Below, piece by piece: positions 1 through 13,786 of a stretch of DNA of 64,000 bases (the first letter of the stretch is position 1; every line of letters starts with the position of its first letter). Source of the stretch: Laetiporus sulphureus 93-53 (lineage: Eukaryota; Basidiomycota; Agaricomycetes; Polyporales; Laetiporaceae); assembly GCF_001632365.1 (NCBI RefSeq), contig NW_024468559.1, forward strand, positions 9,653 to 73,652, in the 5' to 3' direction. The notes under the pieces are model-generated. The model worked only from the letters and a program-made list of their open reading frames with translations, was not told the DNA's origin and ran no database searches. The position numbers were made by a program, and so were the translations under genes.

Positions 1-321
1 GCCATTTGCTTATACCCGTAGATAGGTAGCTTAGGTAAGATAGCCTGCTGTATGTGTATATAAGACCAGCCATGTAGGGGACGAAACCTCAGATTGTTTC
101 TCCTCGTCTACTACCTGTAGCACCCACTGAGCTCACCAGCTCCTTCATATATCTCTCACCCCTTTCCTGCATCTGCCAACATTGACCAGTAAGTCAACAG
201 GCTCTTGCGCCACATAGGGTTCAGGGGGATACCTTTAGGATCAGGGGGATCAGGGCGGCACGTTCCACGTGACTGTCCCTTTTTAGTCTTTTTGATCTCT
301 TGTCCGGTGTTACCGTGACAA
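1..321 (-). repeat. Left copy of ~320 bp inverted repeat (LTR-like)
   Basis: This is the reverse complement of 4316-4635 with about six mismatches or small indels, roughly 98% identity by eye. Its inner end is the complement of TTGTCACGGTAAC. The high identity suggests that the two copies are young or have been homogenised. The copy may extend left of the window. Confidence 0.9.
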
Positions 322-3300
322 CGTGCATACTTCAATCTACACGTCGATATCCTCGACCTTCCTGGCAGACGTACTACAATCTATCCACGAGGATACTGGG
401 TTATTATCAGTTGGCCCAGTGAGTCATTTCTTGATGAGTGGCTTATAGGTTTGTGGTAATGGTATAAATCCATTTACTTGTTAACATTGCTAATACTTCT
501 ATTGTAGGAACCGCTGTCAGTCCGAAGCATTATTGTGCAAATGTTTAATTAAGATTTTGTGTATTCGTTTATTAATATTGGACTAGACATGAGTTTATTC
601 GAAGCCTAGGTGACTACAGGTCCTTATGTTGAGGACGTCACAGATCTTGCCATGCATGCATACTTTAAACCATATGCAGTCAGCTTCGATCTAATGGCTA
701 GGATTTTAACTCGTTGGCATAAACCATAAAAGTCTGCTTTACAGATGATCTAACCATTCACCCATATACACCCTTCATTCGAAGGATTTGTGTCTACGTG
801 GTTGGTTTTATTGATCACACAGAGGTTTATTGGTGTATTATTTGAATCGTGATGTGATTCGATACAACCTGCCAAAGATATCTTTATAGATATCCAATAT
901 GTGTACGGCAACAGAAATGGTTGTGATATAACTGAGGCTGAACTCCCTTGAAGATAGACTACAGGCCCTGAACGTTTGTTTAAAGTCAGCGATGCTGACT
1001 GTGGGCAGTCTTTCTTTCTTGGGTATGGCGACTCGAGTTAGCCTTTGCTACTGGCTTATTGAGCTCGAGTCGGGTTTCTGTTGCTTATAAGCGTATGCCT
1101 TACAAAACACAGGATTGCGAATATTTTATATTGAAGTTAAGCGATGTCATTTATGGGTCCTTATTTTACTGGAAGGACGATGACATTGACATAGGCTGCT
1201 AGAACCCTACTAATTAAGCTTATAGTGACTTCTTTGTTCCTCTACAAGTAGGAATGTGCATCTACTTGTCTGGAGTGAACGTGAAGTCTTGCTTTCTTTA
1301 GTATTACTGGGTTGATTCATGAGAAATTCATATAAAAAGGGTTGTGATGTAACCACGAATTCTTGAATCTTGCAGCGTCAAGGTCGCTTGATAATGAGGA
1401 GGGTGTGTAATATATATGAGGGATGCGGTTGTGATGTAACCACAACAATCGTTATCTGAAAGTCAACCTAGAGGGCGCTCAAAGCGGCCGTTGCTTTTAT
1501 AAGAGGGACAATGTATTTGATTGCTATGCCAGACATGTATTCTTCCTGTTATCCTTTATCATATTCATTTTCCAATTTGACCTATTCGGGACGTGATTGG
1601 TACCGTGGGACAGAGGCGTGATATGCTCCTTTTTGTCTCGTGATTTGCACCTTACAGTACAGCTTCCTTTTTTGATGGAAGGACAAGCAGATTATGGGTT
1701 CCGAGTCAAGGTCTATGAGGATTTCTTCAATGGAATTAATCCAGTCCCACCAGTTTAGGTAAGACACTTGGTATTTTGTGACATGGTGGACTTCATGAAG
1801 TCGCCACTGGTACCAAAGTGCTCCTGGTTGGATGAAGAATTCGACCTTGTGTTGTTCGAAATACCCTTGACCTGTCCATTGTCTGTACTGCTGCAAGGCA
1901 TTTATGAGCCTTCACTGATCACTTTGTGGGATTTGTTCCCAAAGCCCGATGGTAGATATAGGCCAATACATCTTTACTGAAGATGTGAAACTTTTGATGA
2001 AAGGTGGAGTAAGCGGAATAGCGGCTCCGCGTTGCTCTCGTGGAAGATCCATAGTAATGTTTTTATGGAGTAGAGTTAACTAGTGATGAATATTTGTGGT
2101 GGATGAAGCCACTGAGTACTATTGCTTGGTAGATAGAGCGACTCAATATTCGTGCGTGAGTAATGCAATGATGGTTTGAGATCTTTGATATATAATTTAT
2201 ATAATATTCGATGAGGGTATTCTCGTATATTATTCGTATCGTATACAAAGGTCTCGATGGTAGCTAGTCCCAAGCATCTTGTAAGCTTGCTTCTTGTTTG
2301 CAAGAGATGGCGGAGAGAATAGACTCTTCGTACAGGACAGAACCTAAACCAGAGTTAAATGTATTTACACTGGTTACACCGTAGCGCAGTCACAGCTTAT
2401 ATACACTCGTCTGATCTAGTAAGATCCTTGCTAACGGGATCTTAGGTGTCCGTACAGTGTCCAAGTGTTATTCTTCGAGGTTGCACAGAGCATGGGTAGT
2501 GCCGGTGACTGACGGAACGTCAGGTGAAGAGATAACACCACTATCATGTGGGTGGACGTCGTACTTAAACGGACAAGCGGTGAGAGACCGCTTATGATGA
2601 GTTCTATCATAATGCCACGAACTACTAGGGAATAGTCTCCGAACACAAGCTAATGTGTCGGCACCTATGTAGTCCTGACTAGACATGAATTACCTCTAAC
2701 ATCCAGAACCAACTCATAATGGTCGACGTGATATGGCGACTAGAGAGGGTGGTGGCAGGATAATGTGTATCACTACACAACTACAAGCAGGCCCTCAGTT
2801 AGGCGGCCTGAAGTCCCATGTCGGATGGTCATTGACCTGGATCGCTAGCCAGTCCCTTAGGACTCAGATAGGAGTGAGCCCCAGGTGGGGAAGTATGATA
2901 GAACTGGGGATCTACTCCCAGTTGACCCTAGTATATATACAAGCAGGGGAGTACCCCGATATACCGTCTATCCTACTTCATATTATAATACGTATGTATA
3001 CTAGGAACCCTTATATGGCAAGTATGTTAGATCCAGGACCCCTGATACCGGGTATGGACCTACAGATCGAGCCGGTGTGGGAACCTACCTTATTGTACAC
3101 ATACGATGAGGTGCTGCGCCAAATACCTTCTAATGGTGCCGCTTTATTGTTCATGACCTTATGACCTTATGACCTTATTATAACTACGTGTATCTATTGG
3201 ACCATGGCTTGCGCCGTGAGTATCCTTAACTGAAGGAACCTCTTTGGATCCCCACTAGACGTTTACGTATTTCCATCAGGAATTATGTATCCCACAACTG

Positions 3301-3509
3301 TCAAGGTGAAACACCCGACAGTGCCCCGGAGATCCACTTTGATATCAGCCAAGACTAATACAGGAGTCTATAGAAGACTCAGTCATGGCTTCTTCTAATA
3401 TCAAGTGGGAACCAGGTCAAGACTTCTTTAGATGCCGGATCGGTGGCCTCTTATCAGGGTCAGATCTTATCCGGTCTGTGGATCTGAGCTTGTACGTGAT
3501 GTGTACTTG

Positions 3510-4310
3510 AGATAGGTCTGGACTCGTGACATCATTATGTGATTCGCATGTGATATACTGCGCACAATGATGTCCGAGATTACTCTAGACCTTTTATGGC
3601 TCTGAAAGGCTCAGACTTAATGTCGCAACCCTATTGAGGATCCTGTTCGGGGATCGGGTTGTCACATATGCTAAGTCTAGTAAAAGGCCGTTCTGTCATA
3701 TCTTCGGGATAAGGATAGCGTAGACTGCCTTGCTCTAATCCTTTAGCAGGTCTCTTGGAGAGACTAGGATTGAGGTTGGTTGGTTCAGTCTAATAGACGC
3801 TATGAGATCTATCTCCATGACTATTAATAGGTCGCAAGTCCTATGTGGCTTAATGGCCAGGACTTATATCGGCGACTAGTCAATTGATCTCTGGTTGATC
3901 CCGATAAGTCACGTGCCGATACAATCTATTGTAGGACTCAATGGTTCCCTTGGGAACTATGATCATGATATGATCCATTGTGTCAGATTGTATATGATCG
4001 GCACATTTGTGACGTATTCCTTTTTAGGGCTTTTAGTCACGTGACTAGATTTCCTTCGTTCTACGCTTACTGGGCACCTTTCGGCTGTAGGCCCTTGTAG
4101 CAGCATAGCCTGCTGGAGGTCACGCGAGGACATGAGACTATATATTGGATCTAGCCCTTCACAGGTAACCCATGTAACCTATTCTCTATACCAGCATATG
4201 TAATGTAATATGCTATGTGCGTCAGCACCATCCGTGTAATATACAGATGTGCGCTTGGATACCTGGCTAAGTGATGTATAGCCTGGTCCAGCGCTTAGTG
4301 CTGGCGCTTA
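3510..4310. repeat. Dense run of nested imperfect palindromes
   Basis: Successive segments fold back on themselves. About 3515-3592 pairs GACATCAT with ATGATGTC inside outer GGTCT/AGACC arms. About 3621-3665 pairs CAACCC with GGGTTG. About 3712-3803 pairs ATAGCGT with ACGCTAT. About 3835-3865 pairs AAGTCCT with AGGACTT. 3913-4004 pairs GTGCCGAT with ATCGGCAC. Smaller ones lie near 4183-4205 and 4288-4304. Similar hairpins occur at 1029-1072, 1143-1186 and 2575-2592. No reading frame explains them. Expressed as RNA, the stretch would be highly structured. Confidence 0.7.
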
Positions 4311-4315
4311 GGGTA

Positions 4316-4635
4316 TTGTCACGGTAACACCGGACAAGAGATCAAAAAGACTAAAAAGGGACAGTCACGTGGAACGTGCTGCCCTGATCCCCCTGATCCC
4401 AAAGGTATCCCCCTGAACCCTATGTGGCGCAAGAGCCTGTTGACTTACTGGTCAATGTTGGCAGACGCAGGAAAGGGCGAGAGATATATGAAGGAGCTGG
4501 TGAGCTCAGTGAGTGCTACAGGTAGTAGACGAGGAGAAACAATCTGAGGTTTCGTCCCCTACATGGCTGGTCTTATATACACATACAGCAGGCTATCTTA
4601 CCTAAGCTACCTATCTACGGGTATAAGCAAATGGC
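4316..4635 (+). repeat. Right copy of ~320 bp inverted repeat (LTR-like)
   Basis: Mirror of 1-321. Read on the plus strand it starts TTGTCACGGTAACACC and contains CTTATATAC near 4572-4580, a possible core promoter. A TG...CA border would fit 4317-4641, but the outer end cannot be confirmed because the left copy is cut by the window start. Confidence 0.9.
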
Positions 4636-4641
4636 CGTACA

Positions 4642-5251
4642 TGAAACAATAGGATGTCTGGAAGTAGAACAATAAGTGGGAAGATCGATGGTTGCCGCAG
4701 TAATGCGTGTGCACATCGTGCCTATCTTGGTTTCCCTTTTGTTCTCCGATGTGAACATCGTACCTATCTAGGCTTCTGGCTAAACTAATAGGAAGCGGAA
4801 GGCCGATGCTTAACAATAGTCCTTGTTCCTTTTGTTCCCAAAATGGGTGCCTCTATTGTATCCTGGAATCGACAGGTCCGACCGTATCATCCACGGGTCT
4901 GGACCATAACATGTGATGTGGACTATCACCTGATCTCTACGCGTCGCGTCTGTGGCTGAGTGGCATGAGATATTGGTGAAGCACGTGATCTGTGGTGTGA
5001 GAAAAGTCACGTGCGGACTTTGTGACGAAAATCTGTGACAGGTATTTATATGAGAATGGTTAGGGTCACAAGGACTGTATTTGTGACAATCTTGAGCCAA
5101 AGAAATCTTTTTTCTTGTGGCATACCAGGAGTTTAAACACCAAATAATGTTACGGTAGCCACGGAATTTGGGCGCTTATAACAGATTCTTGGGGCAGACC
5201 AGAAACATTTCGTGCATGATTCACTTGTTATAGCAAAAATAGTACATTATC
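4642..5251. other. Gene-free spacer with LTR-like sequence
   Basis: No gene is supported here. Read on the minus strand from 5088, the sequence begins TTGTCACAAATACAG, has a TATAAATA box around 5044-5051 and several CACGTG-type E-boxes, which is reminiscent of another, unrelated solo LTR. A short imperfect direct repeat (ACATCGTGCCTATCT and ACATCGTACCTATCT) lies near 4710-4770. No second copy was found in the window, so the LTR reading is weak. Confidence 0.3.
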
Positions 5252-8200
5252 CTACTCCTCTATGATCGTCTCTACAGCACCACCAAGCCATGCAACATCT
5301 AAACCAGGTTTTTCTACCAAGAAGAAATACTGCCCATTTTGGGGCATACCGAGAGAATGTGGAACTGGAATCATGGCTACTACTGACACAATGTTCTTCA
5401 CTTCAACGACACGAAGGGAAAGAGATTCAGGATATTTGAAAACCCATACCATATTATGTGATCTCTCAAGAAGATCAGAGTCAGGCTGACTATACATTGA
5501 CACCATTGCAAGTATAACCATTTGCCGTTGGACTGAGGCACAAAAGTAGTACTGGACCTCTGCAAATCGAATACTGTCACCCAGGTGAAGCTATAATTGA
5601 ATATGCAAGACAATGAGTCCCATACATAGATGACATTGGAGGTATTCACCTTTACATTTTGAGCAGTTCGAATTTTGTTCAAGGGTTTCAGGTTCTCCTT
5701 CCATGCTGAGCATGCAATCTGTTCATTTGGAAGGCGCAAACGTGCCCATTTTGTGGCTTTACCATCCCAACCTTCAGTGAAATTATCAGCATTTGACAAA
5801 AAGCGCTGAAAGGCTACCGCTTCAGGGCCAGGAATGTGGTGTAGTACCTCTTCTCTTGCACGTAGTAAGGTATAACCACCACCAATATCAATGGCACCAC
5901 GAGGAAGACGATATGTGTCTGTGTCATCTTTGCCTTCTGCAAGTGCAGGTATCATAGCCTTCAGAGCATTCTCCTGTGCACGTCGAAGCCCTTGCTCTGA
6001 TAAATTCTTGTAAGGATTTGATGGCTGCTTGATTTCTTCTCCGAGATTCCCAATTGTACGCTCCATCGTCCACTGTGTGTAATAGACAGGAGGTCCGACA
6101 TGAATAACCTCCCAAGATATATGCCACAATGCATGTATACTTTGGCGACAGAAGTGGATGCGCTCTTGCCGAGCACAGTAGTATAAATTCTCGAAGGTCT
6201 TCGTAAACTCCAGAATCAGTTGATACACATGCTTGAGTTGTGTTCGTGTGATTTTGCGCTGATGAAGTATTCGAACTGCTGCCACCAGTTGGCAAAAATT
6301 CTGCCAGTATCGTTCAGGCAAGACATTGTAGAACAGTGCAGGCCCCATGCCGAATATATAAAGCAGAAACTCCCATGCTTTATATCCACTGTTCAGTTTC
6401 TCTGCGGGATCACGAGGCGGCCTATCGAATGAGCCAGGAAGGTATGGAAGTGTCTTCCCAACCACCTCACCATGTGTCTTCCATGTTTCACCTCGTAAGA
6501 CTGCCCAGTCCCAAGTTGACCTATCATCAGGTCTTTCGCAATCTAGTGTGCCCCGCCACAGTCCAAGAAGCAAGTCTGGTATGTTTAGAGCAATGAGATG
6601 CATTAAATCAATTGCTAGACATCCAGGCATAGAGAAAGTACGCGAGAGCCCACTAAAGAGACTTGGCTTGGCAATTCCAGTCTTGCGACGTCGCTTCTTG
6701 TATTGACCATCTGAAGTAGACTCTAAGACGTAGTGAAGGTTGGATATATACTCCTCGGCAGAGGGATAAGGATCAATGATCGTGAGGTCTACGTCATCAT
6801 GATCACATCCAGCAATAGTATAGCCTAGAGGTTTGGCAAGAGCAGGGTAATAATGCGGCACATTTTCTTTGTGTCATCCGATCAATTCACAGTGCATACG
6901 ACATCCACGGCACCCTTTGTGACCCGTACCACCGTTGACTTGAGCAAGACCTGGCCCATCTGCAGCCGCAAATGGTACAAATGGTCGGCAATCATACAGC
7001 TTGCCATCAAGGGCATCCCAGAAGTGAAACCCATGCTTCATGAGTGTCTGAGCATGATGAAGACCCGGAAATAGAAAGGAATCGAGATTTTTTGGTTTGT
7101 TGGGGCCTGGAATGAAGCCGCCGGAAAGAACATGTTTCTTCTTATATCGCAACTCTGGGGGCAAATCAAAGAGCACCCAGATATATATCCAGGTGTCTGA
7201 TGCCTTGTAGCGATAGAGTTGTGCACCGTCAATCGAAAACATCAGAATCATGTCACGTTCCTGTATTTCACCGCGTTTGACGGCTTGGATGATCTGCTCA
7301 CCATGGTATATGTCACTCCACTCCTCGAGCACTCCATTAGTGGACTTTAACCCGTCAATTATCGTGCGAAGTTGTGTGTGACCATGCCGAATATTCATGG
7401 TGCCCTTAGTAGAGCATGAAAGAGCCTGGAGCTGGGGCCCGAGGGGGATGGTATAGAAATCTTGGCGAGCGACCTTCTTCTTGCCGTGACTTGCATGGAG
7501 AATCTTCATGTCGTAATGTGGCTCATCACAATAATGACACACTTCGTCATTTTCGAAGGGCCCTGTGAATGCGAGGCAGCTGTTGATACACATGTCATGC
7601 TTCAATGCATGAATCCCCGTCATATTGGCGATACGGCGTTTGACTTAGTCATAAGCAAGGATCTTGACATTTGGAAATCGTCGTAACCCAGCTTGACACA
7701 CGGATTCATAGACACGTTGAGAGGCAGATCCCACGGCGAGATAAAGCTCTATAGAATACAGCAGATCGGGATCTTCATCGATGCTGAGAGGCTCTTCCAA
7801 TGGATGTTGCAAGCAGTGTATAGTGTCCTTGTCAAGATCTGAGTTTTCCCAACTCGCATCTGCCAGCAGGCGCTTGAAATCTGCGGCAATCCTCAGTTCT
7901 TCAATCCGTGGTGCACAGAGCATGTCATCAAACTCATCTGCGAAGTTGTCATCATTCACTGCAGCAGATGAATGCACAGCTGAGTCAGGAAGTGGCATAT
8001 CAGGGAGTGCTCCGTCGAGAGGATCAGCAAGGCTTCCAGGATCAACAGCAGATGACAATTGCTCCAAGAGACCTGTGTTGGGATCAGCGATAGAATGTTT
8101 GGATCCATCATCTGGTGCAGCCACAAGAGAATCGTCAGGCAAACTGCCTGCATTTGTAGAATGGCTCGCGACTGCCTGCTCTCCTTCTGCTCCACATCCA

Positions 8201-8791
8201 GTAATCGGTCCACTAGCATGAGATGCCATGGGTGAGATATCATTTTCGCCCTTTCGGAAGCTAGACATGCACTCTTCGGAGCTGTCACGCTGAGACGCTC
8301 CATCATCCTATGCAAATAACAAATTGTATATCGATAGAGGAAACTTAGAATACGAAATTACTCTTACCATTAGCACGTTAGGATCATTCTCGTGCCCATT
8401 CATCTGAGAGGAATGCGCAGGCCCTTCAGGATGACCATCCTGCAGGTTTTGGTCATTCTGTACAAGCACAGTATTCGATTTCTAGACTGTCTAACATTCT
8501 GAAACGATTTATTCTTACCACCTGCAGCTCATGGTCATCTTCGTGCCTACGCTTGCGAGCGGTTGAGATTTCGAGTTCGCGAGGCTCCCCACCAGCTATA
8601 TGTGTTGCCGCAGAGTTCACTGATGATGATGAAGTGGAATCTCGGTGTGATGTTCGGGTAGAGCTGCCTTCACGATATTGTCTATGTGCATAGTATGTCG
8701 TCTTTGACACTCGTGTTTGGACTTTGCAGAACCTCGGGCAATTGCAGTAGTAGACTTTGGGACCAGCCGATTTTGATTCAGAGTCACGCAT
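5252..8791 (-). pseudogene. CACTA/Tnp2-like transposase, two in-frame stops
   Basis: Four exons can be joined in one frame: 8519-8791, 8368-8457, 5650-8307 and 5252-5590, all phase 0, about 1,120 codons. The N-terminus has a Cys-rich motif (YCNCPRFC). The middle carries FSIDGAQLY and FAAADGPGLA, with CRGCRMHC, and is followed by HYYPALAKP and DLMHLIALNIPDLL. This layout is familiar from basidiomycete CACTA (En/Spm, Tnp2-like) transposases, which cut and paste their own DNA. The frame is broken only twice: TAA at 7645-7647 (after KILAYD) and TGA at 6874-6876 (after CELIG). Reading continues in the same frame after both, and each fits a single C-to-T change from a Gln or Arg codon. I could not locate terminal inverted repeats, so the element's borders are unknown. 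Confidence 0.8.
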
Positions 8792-10620
<1,829 letters not shown>

Positions 10621-10858
10621 GAGGTTTACGGTGAACATTCGGACTGTCTATCTCACGCGGTGTGACGATGCTTGTGTATTGTGAACGGCCACTTGTTTGC
10701 ATGGACAATATCGATTAGGCTCGGATCATCCAGTGGATGCGTTGTGCCTTTCACTCAATAACCTCTCAGTATAGCAAGCTGCCGTCAAGTGTGCAAATAA
10801 TCGATAAAAAGGATTAACGGAGTGCCTACAAAGGTAGCTGTAATAGAAAGGACTTTGT

Positions 10859-13176
10859 TCAGGTATGGCGTCTATCTTCGAGATCGGCGTTCTTGGGCGG
10901 TACGGTGTCGAAGGGAAGGGAAAAGGCTTCGTAAAACCACGACTTAACCAGTTGACGGTCCTGCCCGCCCTCGATTGGTCCACCAGAGTTACCAGGCCAA
11001 TCGATGTCCTGATTACGCAGCACAGGATAGAGCACCTCCCCAGCTTTCCCCGCCCAATCGAAGTCGACCACCCTGATCTTCGCAGTACTCTTACGGCCCT
11101 TCGATCTGACTAGCTTGCGCTCATCATCGACTTGCAGCATGATGTTAACAGGCCTTAGATCACCGTGCACGACTTGATTGTCCTCCAATATCCCCACTAG
11201 ATGTTGTAACGATCTCCGAATGGCCCTCTTGTCGTTGTTGTTGGAGGCATTGCCGCGCGAAAAGTTGTACAAGGTGGTCCAAGTCGGTGATTGAAGATAC
11301 TCCATAATATACGCACACGGAGCTCCCTCATAGCGTGCATAACCGTAGAGGGAAGGCGCAAAGTGGTGGCGTGCCAGCAGACGGTGCACGTCCTCACCAT
11401 AGGGTTCATTGACCAACTTCACGAGTACCGGTAATGCAGAATGCTTCGATGAAGACAGTGAGGCAGCAAATAGAAGTCGATTGTCCTTCTGACCAGAAAT
11501 GTTTTCCGTGAAGGTGAGACTGCCTTGCGTGCCTCTGCCTTCATATAATGTGCATGATGTATAAATACGAGGAGTGGACGCAGGGAGTGAGGTAGGCGAG
11601 TGTGGCTTTCCCTCTTTCAACAATGACTTTGTCTCATTCAGCAGGCTATAAGGCAGTATCAGAAATGGCCGCAAATGGAAGGCATCGTGGGTGTTACACA
11701 CTTCTTTGATGCAGATATGCCTTGGGATAGCGCATACAACAAAGTTGCAACCTTCTGCTGCCGTACGTTTGTGTCGTCATTCAGCATGAAAATTCCATCA
11801 CTCAGTGGTTCCACGATGGTTCTTCGTCCATCATGGAAACCGCCCGCGATGAACAACAGAGTTCCTGTCCGTTAATCATTAGATGTCCACGCGTGAATGC
11901 ATACTGACGTTCATGACACATACCAAGCACACACACCAGAAACGTTGGCGCACCCTGTTCCAGAAATGCCTTCTCGGACGGTTCTTTCTTCTCGCGCAAC
12001 TTCTTGACTGCAAGGTCATAATCGCGCGTTATCTGCATATAGACATTGCCACCTCCTTCACCCATCTTCCATTTGTCCTCACGCAGGCAAATTACTATGA
12101 GATCCACCCACAACAATGCACGATTCACCTTGCCATGATGGGAATCTATCTTCGCTTTCACCAAATGTTCGGATTTCCACCTATCCCCATCCGAAAACAG
12201 CGGGAAGAAACATGTGTCGAATGTCTCTGAGCGTTGGGTTTCGTTATCAAATGCCTTTCCCATCTCTGCGCACAAAGTCGCAGCGACGCGAGTAGCAGAG
12301 TCTGCAGTGGCCGATCCCTTGGGAAGCGGCTTGTGAAGGTTTAGCGTAAACTGGCGGAAAACATTGTGCAGCATGCGCAATGGAAGGCCCTTGGCTGCAG
12401 GAGGACGAAGGCATAGAATACGGACATCTGTGTATTGCGTCTTGCGCCAGCCTTCTGGGCCTGCCTTGCCAAACATAGAGGGTGAAGGGAGTTTGTCCTC
12501 CAGGACACGTTTCTGCAGCTCGCTGAAGCAGATATATTTATGATTATATGTCTCCAGGATTTTCCCTATGCTAGGTCAAGGCCGTGTCATAAAAAAAGAT
12601 GAGGACACACTCACTGTCCTCTTCTGGTGCATTTTCCGGTATCTCCAGACGACAATCAAGCAAGGACCGGCTATTATCATCCCAGTCCGTGTCCCGTGCG
12701 ATAGTCAGCGCTATTGCAAGATGCCAATGCGCCACGATGAGGCGATTTTCGGCTGCTGGTACACCTACTCCTTCGAGCGCCGAAAGTGTTCTAATATAAA
12801 ATTGCTCAGCCCATATACAGCAATCTATATGCAAGAACAACAAATACCTGTCAACAGCCTCTAACAACAAACGCATGCCTTGCGCCACATCCACAGCTTT
12901 CTGCATGATGTCCATTTCATGGGTCTTCCTTATCTTATTCGGTGAAGCCGGTATCTCATCGCTGGGACGTTTAGATGTTCTTGTAGAAGAGGAAATACTG
13001 TGTTCAGGTATCGAGTCAAGAAATGTCGATGGTGCCGGAGAAGAGGAAGTACTGTATCCGGGTTTCGAGCTGCGCGACGTCGATGCCATTACTGAAGGTG
13101 TTGGATATGAGGCGCCCCTGCGGCGCCGGCAAGATGACTTCGGGCGGAGATTATATTTGATGCTCCGCATCCACAA
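10859..13176 (-). CDS. Kinase-fold hypothetical protein
   Basis: Four exons (12615-13176, 11924-12565, 11702-11864, 10859-11645) join in frame to 717 residues. The first ~100 residues are low-complexity, rich in Ser, Arg and Pro. The last third resembles a protein-kinase-like fold. HGDLRPVNI stands where the catalytic loop would be and VVDFDWAGKAGE stands in place of the DFG segment, followed by YPVLRNQDIDWP. Proteins with this HGD...DFDWAG...YP pattern are common, uncharacterised agaricomycete kinase-like proteins. The substrate is unknown, and the missing classical DFG leaves catalytic activity uncertain. The 11646-11701 intron is supported by GTGTGT, a CTGAT branch-like motif and TTATAG, and it removes what otherwise looks like a frameshift. 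Confidence 0.65.
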
Positions 13177-13246
13177 CGTGACTGACCCACCGCTTCCTTA
13201 TATAGAAGACCCCCAAATGCCTTGTTCTCGTTTCAGACTCTACTAA

Positions 13247-13584
13247 CACAGCCTGCACAGATTTATTTTTCCACGGAAAACCTGATAAAAAAAATGGTGA
13301 AAATATCTTGAGTCTGAATATGGAAATAGTTTGGAAATTGGGCGGAGACAATTGAATTATGTTACAATTGCTTTCCCGAAACATATCGGTATCACATATT
13401 TTTGACTGAAATATGTTCCTTTGGGAAAAAGTCTCACTATTGCTGATACATTTCGGTAAAACAATCATAACATAATTTAATTGTCTCTGCCCAATTTCCA
13501 AACTATTTCCATATCCAGACTTAAGATATTTTCACCATTTTTGCATCAGGTTTCCCGTGGAAAAATAAATCTGTGCAGGCTGTG
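13247..13584. mobile_element. 338 bp MITE, TAA target duplication
   Basis: This is a compact AT-rich element with terminal inverted repeats of about 115 bp. 13247 onward starts CACAGCCTGCACAG and 13584 backward reads the same. The arms stay complementary through the stretch containing TTGGAAATTGGGC. TAA occurs directly outside both ends (13244-13246 and 13585-13587). The 3 bp TAA duplication and the absence of coding capacity fit a PIF/Harbinger (Tourist-like) MITE. It sits 70 bp upstream of the kinase-fold gene start, in its likely promoter. Confidence 0.85.
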
Positions 13585-13786
13585 TAACGTATGGCCAAGC
13601 GACCGCACTGCTGTACCTGATTCGCATTAGCAAATGCTCATGAGCGTGTGCCTGGAGTTAAATCGATCCTCATTCACTCATACACCATGAGACTGAGATC
13701 CTTTGCATCTGTCAACACCTCTCAAGCTGTCTGGAAGATAGTATGGCTCCGGACTCTTGATTGTCAATCAGTTGAATAATTTGCGT

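Larger units (their letters stand above)
1..4641. mobile_element. Candidate retroelement derivative with inverted LTR-like ends
   Basis: Two ~320 bp repeats bound this stretch in inverted orientation (1-321 and 4316-4635) and differ at only about six positions. The right copy begins TGTCACGGTAAC, which resembles the start of fungal Ty3/gypsy LTRs, and contains a TATATA run. The interior shows no gag, protease, reverse transcriptase, integrase or transposase motif. The longest plus-strand frame (2733-3164, 143 codons) matches no family I recognise. The interior is packed with nested imperfect palindromes. Inverted rather than direct ends could mean two LTRs brought together by rearrangement, a DIRS-like element, or a non-autonomous derivative. 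The left copy starts at base 1, so the true outer border may lie outside the window. Confidence 0.5.

Noticed and set aside
1582..1896. 104-codon minus-strand frame in the same element
   Set aside because: Checked for integrase or chromodomain likeness; no key residues found.
2733..3164. 143-codon plus-strand frame inside the hairpin-rich element
   Set aside because: No recognisable domain. The underlying DNA is made of palindromes, and the frame ends in a short tandem ATGACCTT repeat. Probably fortuitous.
5398..8268. Three separate minus-strand genes (7645-8268, 6874-7623, 5398-6861)
   Set aside because: They are continuous in one frame across two single nonsense codons and form one broken transposase gene. 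The C-terminal 50 residues of the third frame are intron read-through.
11640..11710. Frameshift in the kinase-fold gene
   Set aside because: A 56 bp GT-AG intron (11646-11701) with a branch-like CTGAT explains the frame change, so the gene need not be broken.
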